From Letharia columbiana (Eukaryota > Ascomycota > Lecanoromycetes > Lecanorales > Parmeliaceae), in the NCBI RefSeq assembly GCF_014066305.1, contig NW_023501042.1, positions 620,001-684,000 on the forward strand: 64,000 nt of DNA. The letters run 5' to 3'. The stretch's first letter is position 1, and the number at the start of each line of letters is the position of its first letter. This document shows, one piece after another, positions 34,925 through 44,429 of this stretch. The notes beneath the pieces are model-generated. The model searched no databases, was not told where the DNA came from, and was given only the letters and a program-made list of their open reading frames with translations. The translations under genes were made by a program, and so were the position numbers.

Positions 34925-36066
34925 CTGAAACTAGTAGAGTTGCCACCAGGCTCCAAGATCAAAGACATCGCCTCTTTCGGGTTCAGCTACTGGACACGTA
35001 CAGCCAAGATCTCAACCGTGCAAGCTGACGGTTCGGATTTATTTTTCTTTCTGAAGGTCACGCAGAATAACACCGGCAAAGCCATGGTCGACGGCGAGTT
35101 CGTTTCAATGTTATCGCTTTACAAGGCGCTCCCGTACATCGTCCCCCACCCCTATGCTTCAGGAACTTACGCTTCCGACCCCAACATTCACTTCTTCCTC
35201 TGCGGCTTTGTAGACATGGACGAAGACCTTCCTGACGTTCAGAAATTGGTGCACGGTCTGGCAGAACTGCACATGAACGGCGTAAACCCGGTCGGTAAAT
35301 ATGGCTTTCATGTGCCAACTCTTCAAGGCACGATACCTCAGTACACTGAGTGGACTCAGACGTGGGAAGAGTTCTTTTCTCATTCCATCAGACGCGTCTT
35401 TGAGAACGAAGAGAAGTCGCAGGGGTATGACGAGGAAGTGCATGAACTGTGTAGGTTGACTCTTGAGAAAGTGGTGCCTCGATTGCTTCGGCCATTGGAG
35501 ACTGGCGGTAGGATGATCAAGCCGAGATTGGTCCATGGTGATATTTGGGACGGCAACGTCTCCACAGACCTAAACTCGAACACACCTGTGATTTATGATG
35601 CTACCTGCATATATGCTCACAATGAAAGTATGTGAATGACACTCCGATGTTTCGACCGCACTGACGAAGTAGTCGAACTTGCGCCTTTGCGACCAATCCG
35701 CCATAAGATGGGAAAGCAATACGTGAAAGCCTATTTCGAACACTTCCAAATGTCAGACCCAGAAGAAGACCAGGACGATCGGAATGCTTTGTACTGCCTG
35801 TAAGTGAAAATTGCAGCTCTTATCGGCAGCTATCGCTAAAGACGTACGTCCAGTCGCTGGGATATGAATTGCTCAACATTGTACCCCGGCAATCTTCGAT
35901 ACAGAAAGATGTGAGGGCTCCAGCATCTCGGGGTCTTTGGCACTTTGGAGCTGACAGTGCAAATAGGTGCACCGATGTGATGCGCTACTTCGTCGATAAA
36001 TTTCCGAACGGTTATGAGGGCTGGGCGAAGGAGAGAGGGAAAAGCCGGTTACCAGAGACTATCTGA
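34925..36066 (+). CDS. ketosamine-3-kinase / fructosamine kinase family protein (5' end unresolved)
   Basis: Phosphorylates the C3 hydroxyl of sugar-derived ketosamines on glycated amines so that they fall apart, a protein-repair reaction; cytosolic. Exons about 34925-35627, 35673-35799, 35854-35910 and 35967-36066 join in phase (329 codons from 34925). Landmarks: SFGFSYWTRTAKISTV (nucleotide-binding start), FVDMDEDLPDVQKLVHGLAE, catalytic loop RLVHGDIWDGNVST, metal site VIYDATCIYAHNEIELAP, PIRHKMGKQYVKAYFEHF, DDRNALYCLRWDMN and the typical end LVxKFPNGYEGWA-like FVDKFPNGYEGWAKE. The initiator ATG is not clear: the frame is closed by TAG at 34922-34924, so a first exon must lie upstream (a candidate intron is 34876-34924) or the 5' end is damaged. 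Confidence 0.8.
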
Positions 36067-36451
36067 AGCCTTTCTAGAGATGGGCGAAATATCAAAGATT
36101 TCCGGTCGCTCGCGGGAGTCTTCGGAGCTTGCGAACGAACGTGGGATATGCGCCTTGACGTGCAGCTTAAGGAATCGGCACGGGTCTAGCATCGTTGCTT
36201 CTCACAGATTTTTCGTCGCGAAGCAGACAGCTCGCGGTCTCTAGGAAGACATAATAGACTTATTTCCTCAATTAGAAGTAGGTTGAGATGACATTGCAGG
36301 AACTTGTTCTGACAGTGGGAGCCTCCTCAATTGCGGGCATCAATATAGGACCAGATTTGTGGGAGCTTGCTTGAAGGTCAGGCCCAACGCTGAATCCAGA
36401 ACCCCGGCCTTAAATGATATTCAGAGACCCATATTGGTCCAATCTGTTTCG
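36067..36451. other. convergent spacer between kinase and C78 peptidase genes
   Basis: The two genes point at each other, leaving about 385 bases with no coding signal; it would hold both 3' ends. Confidence 0.5.
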
Positions 36452-37478
36452 CTAGCTGCTCTGATTCGTTCTTTGACCGGAAAGGGAAGGCTGAAGGACA
36501 AGGCGCAAAGTCTCAAAAGCCTGGTATCTTCTAAGATACCTCTTCCCACGTCGGTAGGGTTTGATCAATGATATTGAAGGCGTATCACTATTGGTGGCAG
36601 AAGCGAGGTTTAACATCTTCAACATTTCCTTGGAGGGATTGTAAGCTGGATCGAAAACGAGCAGGCTGCGGGAGCCATTTTTCCGCTTTTCAATACCGAC
36701 GACGGTCATTGAGTGACGGGGCCGTTGGAGATAAATGGGAGGGAGTTCGGTGTTCTGGACTCTGGGAGACGTCCTCAGGTGTGAAGTGGTGATTGAGTTG
36801 GAGAAATAGTACTCCACGGAATCGAGCAATTGCTCGTAGGCCTTGGCGCCACCTTTGATGTCCTGGAATCTGTCCGCTTTACAAGGGATCTTCAAGCTAC
36901 CAAATAGTGCTTGGGCCTGTAAGTATGTCAATGACTTGTTCACTCTGTGTCATTCGCTACCGACAGCGGTTCAAAGATGGCGTAAGAGTGCCCCCCAGCA
37001 GCATGGGTTGAAAAAAAAGTGTTGCGCATACCTCTGGCGTCCCAATGTGTTTTCGAGTGCCCTTGATCCCGCCCGTCTGCAGCCGGCCAGACTCATTGAA
37101 ACCGTGATCCCAAGCCTCCTCGATAATATTTTGTATCTCCCAGATGGTGGGAATACCATTAGCAAAGTTTTCAGAACCTTGCACCTCTGCGGCATTGATG
37201 TAGCTGACGAGCATTTGGATATTGTGATAACCACAGAAATTGTTACCCTCATTTTTACCCTTGACTTTGATCTTCCCAACATAACGTACAGCAAAATGGC
37301 AGATGTACGCTGTCTCGACGTCTCGGTCTTGGTCGATTAGCTTGCCAAGAACATCTGAAATTCCGGATGGCGCATCTTCTAGATGCTGCTTTCCCTCATC
37401 CTCAAGCAAGCAGTATAGCCAGTCAGGCATTTTGTTCTCGTAGGCATAGCGCCCGAGATCACGCTTCTGTATGCCCAT
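36452..37478 (-). CDS. C78-family cysteine peptidase (ZUFSP / Mug105 type)
   Basis: Papain-fold peptidase related to UFM1-specific proteases and to ZUFSP/ZUP1, a deubiquitinase that cuts K63-linked chains. Minus-strand exons 37478-37032 and 36916-36452 join in phase to 303 aa. Catalytic block NNFCGYHNIQMLVSYI contains the Cys; later come IPTIWEIQNIIEEAWDHGF, LQTGGIKGTRKHIGTPEAQA, PPIYLQRPRHSMTVVGIE with the catalytic His, and FDPAYNPS with the Asp. It ends LIKPYRRGKRYLRRYQAF, as the family does. The ATG at 37478 is immediately preceded by an in-frame TAA, so the N-terminal zinc-finger part of longer relatives is absent, or sits on an upstream exon I cannot join. Intron of 115 nt with clean GTATGC and ACAG ends. 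Confidence 0.8.
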
Positions 37479-38357
37479 TTAGCTTCGCGGCTTGAAAATC
37501 CAGACTTCCATTCAACGGAACGCTATCGATGAAAGGTTGGACGTGCAGCAGCGATGCGCTGAGGAGGATAGAGAACGGGTATCCAGGAGGGAGACTTACA
37601 CCAAGACGGCCGCCGTTCTCGGCATCATTGCGCTTGCCCGATACAATGCTGAAACAACCCCCAACAAGTCCTGAAAATGTTCGATCAGGAGCGGCAGGTG
37701 GCATTCTCTCTTTTTCTTTCTCGGATAGGAAGCAATGCAGGCCCGTCCGATCCAATTCCGATATCAATGGGCTTCACTTTTGGCACATATTCTCGGCGCT
37801 CTAGACGGAAGGATTGAATGCTGATAAATGAGAGATATCGCCGACGGTATTCTCAGGCGAAGGGCCCTGTGTGTTGGTTTGGGGTGAACAGGGTAGGGAG
37901 TCAAGGGGGCGGTGACAGGGCGATGAATCAGCAGAGTTTTGGTTTAGTACGGGCCGTACCTCACCCGGCTTAGCGCGCCGACCCTATTAAGTTCCCAGTT
38001 ATCCGATAAACGCCGACGCCGAGACAACAAATTTAACCGAGATTTTTCCCCCCATTTAAAAAATTTTTTTTTTTTTTTATTAAAAAAACCCCCACCCAAA
38101 AAAAAAAAAAATTCTAAATTACTTCCCCCCCCCCCTTTAAAAAAAAAAAAAAAAAAAAACCCCCAAAAAAAAAAAAAAAAAATCCACGAAAACCAGTGAG
38201 AGACAGGCATTTCTTGAAAAACGTGACAATCTTCTCCAGCGTATTCCACCACTTTCAGAGTATCAACCAATGGTAATTAAGTATCGGGCAGCTGTCAGTC
38301 ATCTTCCAAGTAACCTGTTTCTTACTCCACATACTGTATTTAGCCTTATATAAACTA
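37479..38357. other. spacer with a homopolymer island at its right end
   Basis: A minus-strand frame at 37459-37767 might include upstream coding sequence of the C78 gene, and a good donor-like GTAAGT lies near 37597-37602 on the minus strand, but the frames do not join. The rest holds no gene. The A/C/T homopolymer island is at 38041-38182. Confidence 0.4.
38041..38182. other. homopolymer island, probable assembly artefact
   Basis: Runs of T, A and C (up to about 20) in about 140 bases, the third such block in the window. Here one T run is present as well. Confidence 0.65.
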
Positions 38358-38362
38358 CTATT

Positions 38363-38511
38363 TGTTGGAATTGTTGGAATTCTTGGCCCCCAAGCTTCCC
38401 AGCCTTCCCAGCCACCTTGTTGGACCAGCCACCTGAATTTGTCCTGTACATAGAACCCCGTCCCAGAGTGCTTCTGGAGAAATCAATCCATCCTTCTTGA
38501 ATATTTCAACA
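38363..38511 (+). repeat. 5' LTR (149 bp)
   Basis: Direct repeat identical to 39671-39819, bounded by TG...CA. Its first bases contain a short internal duplication of TTGGAATTGTTGGAATT type. Confidence 0.95.
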
Positions 38512-38523
38512 GGTTATGAGCCC
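38512..38523 (+). promoter_or_regulatory. primer-binding site, half-tRNA iMet type
   Basis: Immediately after the 5' LTR, GGTTATGAGCCC is complementary to the anticodon-stem region of initiator methionine tRNA (around CUCAUAACC). Copia-group elements prime from such a tRNA half-molecule. Twelve bases match, then similarity ends. Confidence 0.75.
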
Positions 38524-38577
38524 GGTTCCGACGCTTTTATAACGTTGCTATATACATCATCGTCATCACACACCTTC

Positions 38578-39459
38578 ATGAACCCTAGCCCTAATCCCTA
38601 TCAATTTCAAGCACCTACAGCATCAGCACCAGCATCAATCATGGCCCAACGAGTTGCCTTGGATCTATCCTTCAAGTCACCCATTCGTCAACTCACTGAG
38701 ACAAACTACTCGGAGTGGCTCATTGACGTGCGTGCCTTGTTACGTAAACAAAAGTTATGGAAGTATACCCAAGAGACCCCTCCCGGGACATTGACCGTTA
38801 CAGCCCTGGCCAAATGGAAGGATTCTTCTAAAGAGGCTGCTGATGCGATGACACCCACTATCAGTGGCCCTGTCAAGCAACGACTTGCAGCTGATGAGTT
38901 CAATTGTGGCTTCAAAATGATGTCCCACCTCGCGGATCTCTACCGTCCCACCGGGGATAACGAATTCATGCGCCTCACCGCACAATACTACACTATCAAA
39001 TACAACAAATTCGACTCCGTGACCGACTATATCACTCATATCAAGTTACTCGAAGAGCGCATTGCAGCCACCAACGTCAAACTTACGCCCGATAAACAAA
39101 CGATCCTTTGCCTATCGATGTCCCTTCCCGATCATCTCCAATACTTAACCAAAATCTGGGCTGTTACCCCCGATATGACGGCTCACAAAGCGGTAAATAT
39201 ACTCCTGGAAGAGGAGAGAAAGGGGGAAAAGCCGAAGCTTACGGAGGCGGAGGAGATAGCCAGTATATTTACGAATGCGGGGGTTATAAGTGGGAGTGAT
39301 AATCGAAAGAGTTACAAGACGTGTGGCAAGATGCATAGACCAGTGTGTTACACCGAGCATCCGGAATTGGCTCCAGAGTGGTATCACGAGATGACAAGAG
39401 GTACGAAGCGGAAGCGCACCGAGAACGAGGCCACTGCGGCGATTGCGTTTTCTTTTTGA
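38578..39459 (+). CDS. Copia-type Gag protein
   Basis: Structural capsid protein of the LTR element, forming the particle that packages its RNA. From ATG 38578 the ORF encodes 293 aa; an alternative start is 38641 (MAQRVALDL). Order: short Pro/Ser-rich N-terminus, the DUF4219-like start LTETNYSEWLIDVRALLRK with the conserved Trp, and a UBN2-like helical gag body (SHLADLYRPTGDNEFMRL, DSVTDYITHIKLLEERI). A zinc-knuckle-like TCGKMHRPVCYTEHPELAPEW follows, in which the first Cys of the Cx2Cx3-4Hx3-4C pattern is Tyr, and a basic tail RGTKRKRTENE ends it. Intact, no stop. Nothing after it resembles pol. Confidence 0.85.
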   Translation: MNPSPNPYQFQAPTASAPASIMAQRVALDLSFKSPIRQLTETNYSEWLIDVRALLRKQKLWKYTQETPPGTLTVTALAKWKDSSKEAADAMTPTISGPVKQRLAADEFNCGFKMMSHLADLYRPTGDNEFMRLTAQYYTIKYNKFDSVTDYITHIKLLEERIAATNVKLTPDKQTILCLSMSLPDHLQYLTKIWAVTPDMTAHKAVNILLEEERKGEKPKLTEAEEIASIFTNAGVISGSDNRKSYKTCGKMHRPVCYTEHPELAPEWYHEMTRGTKRKRTENEATAAIAFSF

Positions 39460-39596
39460 ACACCAGACGGTGTGGAGCCTGGAGGCTTGTGAATATCAGA
39501 CGGTGTGAACACCAGGACGGTGTGGAGCCTGGAGGGCTTGCGAACACCAGACGGTGTGAACACCAGGACGGTGTGGGGCCTGGAGGGCCTGTGACG
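39458..39596 (+). repeat. short tandem repeats in the 3' part of the gag-only element
   Basis: GACGGTGTGGAGCCTGGAGG-like units and GAACACCAGACGGTGTG units alternate about five times between the gag stop and the 3' LTR. Confidence 0.75.
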
Positions 39597-39670
39597 CTGC
39601 AGGGGCGATGAGATGTTTGTATAGTTACATGTTTTTTGTTGATGGGCTGGTACGCTTGGCTGCAGGGGCG

Positions 39671-39819
39671 TGTTGGAATTGTTGGAATTCTTGGCCCCCA
39701 AGCTTCCCAGCCTTCCCAGCCACCTTGTTGGACCAGCCACCTGAATTTGTCCTGTACATAGAACCCCGTCCCAGAGTGCTTCTGGAGAAATCAATCCATC
39801 CTTCTTGAATATTTCAACA
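39671..39819 (+). repeat. 3' LTR (149 bp)
   Basis: Same sequence as the 5' LTR by visual comparison. A short purine stretch (caggggcg) precedes it and may serve as the polypurine tract. Confidence 0.95.
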
Positions 39820-39989
39820 CTATTATCTAAGAAATACTTCGAGATAATATCAATTTATATACCTCTACTTAAAGTTCTCGCGATTCTTATTGATACTCTA
39901 TAACTATATCAGAGCTGAAAATCTTCGTCGCTATTATAATCTATATAGAAATCTTTTACTTTTCTACTATTTATAACTATTAGAGAACT

Positions 39990-41310
39990 AATAAAATTAC
40001 ATCTATAGCTTTAATAATTATAAAGAAAATAGCTCGAAACCGCTATATTCTTCTTCGAAAGTATATATATTATTCAAATCTTACTTAAGAGAATCTTACG
40101 ACTATTAAAATAGGTCGATAAAAGCAGCCGGTGTGGTATAAGAAACTTCTTTCATTTATCAGCGAGATTCGAAAGAATTAGAGTCTTCTTAGAACCTCGA
40201 GTTCTTATATAGCGATTAATAAATATATGATTAAGAAGATAGGGCGTATATCTTATTCTACTATAGCTTTAGATAAGTCAATTAAGAAGGAATATAAGCT
40301 CTTTATAATTAATGATAAGAGCTATATCTATAATTACGCATAATATTCCCCGATATAAAAACTAGAAGATAGGTTAAAAATTAAAGGACTTAAAGAAACA
40401 TTAGCTATGATATTCAAATTAGCTACGAATACCCTCTCAAAGAATACTATTCTCTTTATAAATAACTATTTCACTTGTCTGAAGCTGGCTATAACTCTAA
40501 GAGATAGGAGAATTACGATATATAGAACTATAAAGCCTACTCGACGAGATCTTCTAAAATTACTTATAGAGATGAAATAGATATTTACTAAGGATATTCC
40601 CTACGGAGTTCTTACTATAATAGTTTAGAATAATATTCTTATAATAGCCTGACAAGATAACAATCTCGTTTTAGGACTTACTATTAAATATAGTATTCGA
40701 GAGATTAATAACTATATCTTTAAAAAAGAAAACGTCCTAGCAAAACCAATACAAATACTCGTATTACTTTACCTGCTTTCAAGGAGAATAAAAAGAATAT
40801 CTAGAAGAAGGAATTTAAGGTTTCTAAGCTTTTCTACTATTATAACAAGTATATAGAAAAGATAGATCGATTCAATACTCTAGTGACTATATATACTTTT
40901 CAGCGAGCCTATAATCGTAATTAGATACCCTTATTCCACTGGTATTTAAATGGAAGTCTCATAAATGCTTTCAAGCTCTATAAACCAATGGGAGCCACTT
41001 AAGAGCATTAGAAATTCCTCAAAAGTATAATAATAGAGTTATTAAAAGAAGGAGATATCTATCGAGTAAGGCTAAATCTCACCTCTATCTCTATACTATT
41101 AAAGGCACTACGAGGTAATTATAATTAATAAGACTTAAAGGCTATTTAGGCGTATCTTATATATCGTAAAAACATTTAAAATCGAGGTTTTAGACGAGAG
41201 ATTAGTGGGAATAGAGGTAATACTTTCAAGATACGCGGGGGATATAAAGTATATTAGATCTTTTTATATCACAAAGAGAATTACGTAAGACGATTTCATG
41301 AAAGAAATAA
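39990..41310 (+). mobile_element. RIP-degraded piggyBac-type transposase (DDE_Tnp_1_7)
   Basis: Conceptual translation, reading through many stops, gives consecutive pieces that fit fungal piggyBac transposases: DKSIKKEYKLFIIND, LFINNYFTCLKLAITLRD (the DNYFTS-like block, about 40451-40505), then KPTRRDLLKLLIEMK and DIPYGVL, QDNNLVLGL, DRFNTLVTIYTFQRAYNRN, FHWYLNGSLINAFKLYKPMG (40932-40992), IELLKEGDIYR and a C-terminal part that would have held the Cys-rich finger (FKIRGGYK near 41221). Stops are almost all TAA/TAG where Trp or Gln would be expected, the RIP outcome. Terminal repeats not found. Confidence 0.65.
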
Positions 41311-41569
41311 TATATTAAACTCTATATAATAGATCTAGACTATATTTATTAAATTATATAAATATAATAAGATAGTAATCGAAATAATAGTACGGAGAAA
41401 ATAATTTATTATCTCTCGGCGTTTAACGAATACTCTTAGCGCTAAGAGGAGATATTTTCTATTCTTAGATTAGTATAATATATATTTAAGAGTATCGCTT
41501 ATAGAGTATAAACTAGTTATAAAGATTAAAATAACTTTTCTTTAATAATTTAATTAAATATCTTAATTA

Positions 41570-42030
41570 TATAATAAGTAACGAGTAAAGATATATAAAT
41601 TAAATTTATAATTTTTTTTTAATTAGGCCTATCGAGTAAATTTAATAAGCGATCTTTAAGGAGCGATCTTTAATAAGCGATCTTTAATGAGCGATATTTA
41701 AGTACCTTGCTTTTTAATAATTATAAGATTAAATTTTAATAATTTTAAAGCATTTAAAAGCGCAATCTACGCTCTACAATTTGAAAAAAAATCTTAAAAA
41801 TTTAATAGAAAATAAAAAAGTTATTCTATTTGTGAATAACGTATATCTATTTTTTTAATAGTTGATAATTACGGACGCTAATTTATTTACTCGCGAGACC
41901 GCGATAATTTAATTAATTTAATTAAAGAGCGTAGTAACTCTAAATTTATAATTAATTATATATATAAATTCAAGATTTTTAAGCTTAACTCTATCTTATT
42001 CTATTATATATATTAATAATATTTAATTTT
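41570..42030 (+). repeat. left arm of an inverted repeat pair (partner 50040-50490)
   Basis: Matches the reverse complement of 50040-50490 over its whole length, including TATCGAGTAAAT, repeated AGCGATCTTTAA units, GTGAATAACGTA, GCGGACGCTAATTTATTTAC-like sequence and a shared end (CCCTATCTTATTCT). This arm is more A/T-converted than its partner. Confidence 0.75.
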
Positions 42031-42050
42031 TATTCTTTTATTAAATACAA

Positions 42051-42496
42051 GTAAAGGCCCATGAATTAAATTCATGGAGTTGGATTTTTCTAAGTTGAAT
42101 CGAATTTTGGCCCTAGCCCTAAGTCAAATCGAACTCTGATCGCTTGCTGTGCGTTTTTGACCTATATACAGGCACATATGTGCGGAGAGAGGCGCGCTAA
42201 GGCCTAATTAGGAAGGTATATCGAGTGTAGAGAATTAATTGTCCTTATGGCAAGAAGTATCGAAATACCGGAAAGAAATGGAGACAACATGCCAATCAGT
42301 GGTGTGAATCCCACATTATCTCCTGCCGCAGTGAAATCTTTCGAATAATGAAATAGCTGTCAGAGCAAGATATCGGACGGTTTCAATTCGTCCAAATATG
42401 TATCGTCCGATGTTCCTCCTGCAGAGGCCCAATTGGCTGTGATCGTCGCAGTAGATCTTTCTCTTGTGACGTTATTGTAGTGATATACCATATTAA
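42051..42496. other. less mutated island start, no gene
   Basis: Normal-composition DNA starting with an imperfect palindrome (CATGAATTAAATTCATG at about 42060), a motif also seen at 50455-50475. No gene recognised. Confidence 0.5.
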
Positions 42497-43338
42497 TGTA
42501 GTGGGGATGACAGGCCAAGTTGCAGTGGTGTTCTCCGCTTGCTGAGTGATGATTTGATGTGGAACCGTGGAGAGCATGTGACGTGGGATCTTGGAGAGCT
42601 GAGCCGTGTTCTTGACGATGGTGGCCTTGTTGCCGCTTGATTTCTCCGCAGTGTTCTCCGCAGTGTTCTCCGCAGTGTTCTCCGCAGTGTTCTCCGTAGT
42701 GTTCTCCGCATTTGCCTGTTGTAGTTCCTCCTCTTGCTCCTCAATGTAGTGGGGATGACAGGCCAAGTTGCAGTGGTGTTCTCCGCTTGCTGAGTGATGA
42801 TTTGATGTGGAACCGTGGAGAGCATATGACGTGGGATCTTGGAGAGCTGAGCCGTGTTCTTGACGATGGTGGCCTTGTTGCCGCTTGGTTTCTCCGTAGT
42901 GTTCTCCGCAGTGTTCTCCGCATTTGCCTGTTGTAGTTCCTCCTCTTGCTCCTCCTCTTGTAGGGAGAGTATCAGACTGAGTGGCTAGCTGAGTGGCTGA
43001 CTGAGTGGATGACTGATATGACGTGGGATCTTGGAGAGCTGAGCCGTGTTTTTGACGATGGTGGCCTTGTTGCCGCTTGGTTTCTCCGCAGTGTTCTCCG
43101 CATTTGCCTGTTGTAGTTCCTCCTCTTGCTCCTCCTCTTGTAGGGAGAGTATCAGACTGAGTGGCTAGCTGAGTGGCTGACTGAGTGGATGACTGATATG
43201 ACGTGGGATCTTGGAGAGCTGAGCCGTGTTCTTGACGATGGTGGCCTTGTTGCCGCTTGGTTTCTCCGCAGTGTTCTCCGCATTTGCCTGTTGTAGTTCC
43301 TCCTCTTACTCCTTAATGCAGTGGGGATGATAGGCTAA
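42497..43338. repeat. 180-250-bp direct repeats with an embedded 12-bp minisatellite
   Basis: Two copies of a roughly 250-bp unit start at 42497 and 42744. Two blocks of exactly 180 bp follow (42961-43140 and 43141-43320) that differ by only a few bases, then the start of another copy that continues after the MITE. Inside the first copy the 12-bp unit CTCCGCAGTGTT is repeated about five times (42643-42710). The minus-strand frames (RTLRR or AENTTENT repeats) are translations of the minisatellite. Confidence 0.85.
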
Positions 43339-43844
43339 GGGCCCCTTTGGCAACCAAAATCTACATTTTGATTTTCGTTAGTCAAATACTAGCTTTACGG
43401 CCTGAATACGTGCATTGAAATATTATGCAACCTTGGCGCCAAGATCAAAATCTATTTCAGCCTTAAGGGCAAAAAAGCACATTTGTTTGCAAACCGACTC
43501 CGACCCTAGTTTTTTAAAAAATGTGCGCTAAATCAAAGCGATGTCTACGTGAATTATTAAAGAAAATAACTAATATTGAAATTAAAAGCGATTTAAATTT
43601 TGCGCAATTAATATAGAAGTATAAATACGTTATTCTCTTTAATATGCACTTTTAGATTTATATTGAAAATTATTATGATGTTATTCGAAAATAGTACGGG
43701 CTGTCCGGGGCTTAAGGGGGGCATTTTCGTTACGAACCTTGAATTCTTGGCACGTATAATACCTGTGCTCGAAAAGAAAGTTGGTATTTTGACCTGAAAT
43801 TCTTGAAAATGTGGGCTTGAATGTGGTTGCCAAAGGGGCCCTAA
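43336..43844. mobile_element. PIF/Harbinger-like (Tourist-type) MITE, 503 bp
   Basis: Element 43339-43841 has 18-bp perfect terminal inverted repeats, GGGCCCCTTTGGCAACCA at 43339-43356 and its complement at 43824-43841. It is flanked by TAA on both sides (43336-43338 and 43842-43844). The other repeat copies show the empty site, GGCCAAGTTGCAG. A 3-bp TAA/TTA duplication and a GGGCC...TTTGG terminus are the Tourist/PIF-Harbinger signature. The interior is A/T-rich and non-coding. Confidence 0.85.
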
Positions 43845-44010
43845 GTTGCAGTGGTGTTCTCCGCTTGCTGAGTGATGATTTGATGTGGAACCGTGGAGAG
43901 CATATGACGTGGGATCTTGGAGAGCTGAGCCGTGTTTTTGACGATGGTGGCCTTGTTGCCGCTTGGTTTCTCCGCAGTGTTCTCCGCATTTGCCTGTTGT
44001 AGATCCTCCT
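43845..44010. repeat. continuation of the repeat copy split by the MITE
   Basis: Picks up with AGTTGCAGTGGTGTTCTCCG exactly where 43335 leaves off and matches the copies at 42520 and 42770. Confidence 0.85.
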
Positions 44011-44026
44011 CTTGTTCAACTGAGTG

Positions 44027-44205
44027 CGAGGGTACCGAGGGTAAATGTGTTCATATTGGTGGAATTGGTAGAATTGGTAGAATTGGTAGAATTGGTAGAA
44101 TTGGTAGAATGGTGGAAGAAGAATGGTTACACAAATAGGTGGAAGGATTATTATCCGATCCCGGACGCGTTTGGTGTGACTACAATATTCGAATGTTAGT
44201 TTAAC
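44027..44205 (+). repeat. direct repeat copy 1 with (TTGGTAGAA)n tract
   Basis: About 175 bp from GAGGGTACCGAGGG to AATATTCGAATG, containing a 9-bp microsatellite TTGGTAGAA. A near copy lies at 44400-44568 and a RIP-mutated copy at about 58265-58437. Confidence 0.8.
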
Positions 44206-44208
44206 CCA

Positions 44209-44429
44209 CCTATCGCTGGCTTGGGAGGAGTATGTAGGGGAGGACGTATCCGTTCGGGCTCTTTTTGAGGGCCTTCCAACGCGTTTATGAGCAGTAGTAG
44301 GTAGCTGTTGGGCTCGCTTGCGGCCTCGATTGCCAGCAGTAGCGGATTCGCCGAGGGGTGGCCTGGGGGCGTCAGTAAGGGGCTCTAATTGGATTGGGCG
44401 AGGGGTACCGAAGACGATTGTGTTCATAT
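44209..44429 (-). CDS. possible first exon of a transposon-borne DNA-binding protein
   Basis: From an ATG at 44429 the minus strand reads MNTIVFGTPRPIQLEPLTDA and continues through a basic stretch containing KRVGRPSKRARTD, an AT-hook-like GRP core, to SSQASDR followed by a GT donor-like site at about 44208. No downstream exon is recognisable. Because it lies between two repeat copies and has a RIP-mutated twin at 58.1-58.27 kb, it belongs to a repeat element rather than to a host gene. Function of the complete protein unknown. Confidence 0.35.

Larger units (their letters stand above)
38358..39824 (+). mobile_element. complete gag-only LTR retrotransposon (Copia-derived, non-autonomous)
   Basis: Target duplication CTATT stands on both sides (38358-38362 and 39820-39824). 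The 5' LTR is 38363-38511 and the 3' LTR 39671-39819; each is 149 bp, starts TG and ends CA, and I see no difference between them. A primer-binding site follows the 5' LTR, and one ORF (gag) fills the interior. There is no protease, integrase or reverse transcriptase; only about 210 bases lie between the gag stop and the 3' LTR. GC content is normal, unlike the RIP-type DNA directly downstream. Identical LTRs and an intact TSD mean a recent insertion, mobilised by the pol of another element. This layout resembles the gag-only (TR-GAG) elements described in plants. Confidence 0.9.
39825..42050. other. AT-rich RIP-type block 1
   Basis: Composition changes abruptly at the right edge of the gag-only element to about three-quarters A+T, with TA everywhere, CA scarce and CG still present, as expected of cytosine changes at CpA. 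No gene is intact. It contains the piggyBac remnant and one arm of an inverted repeat. Confidence 0.85.
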
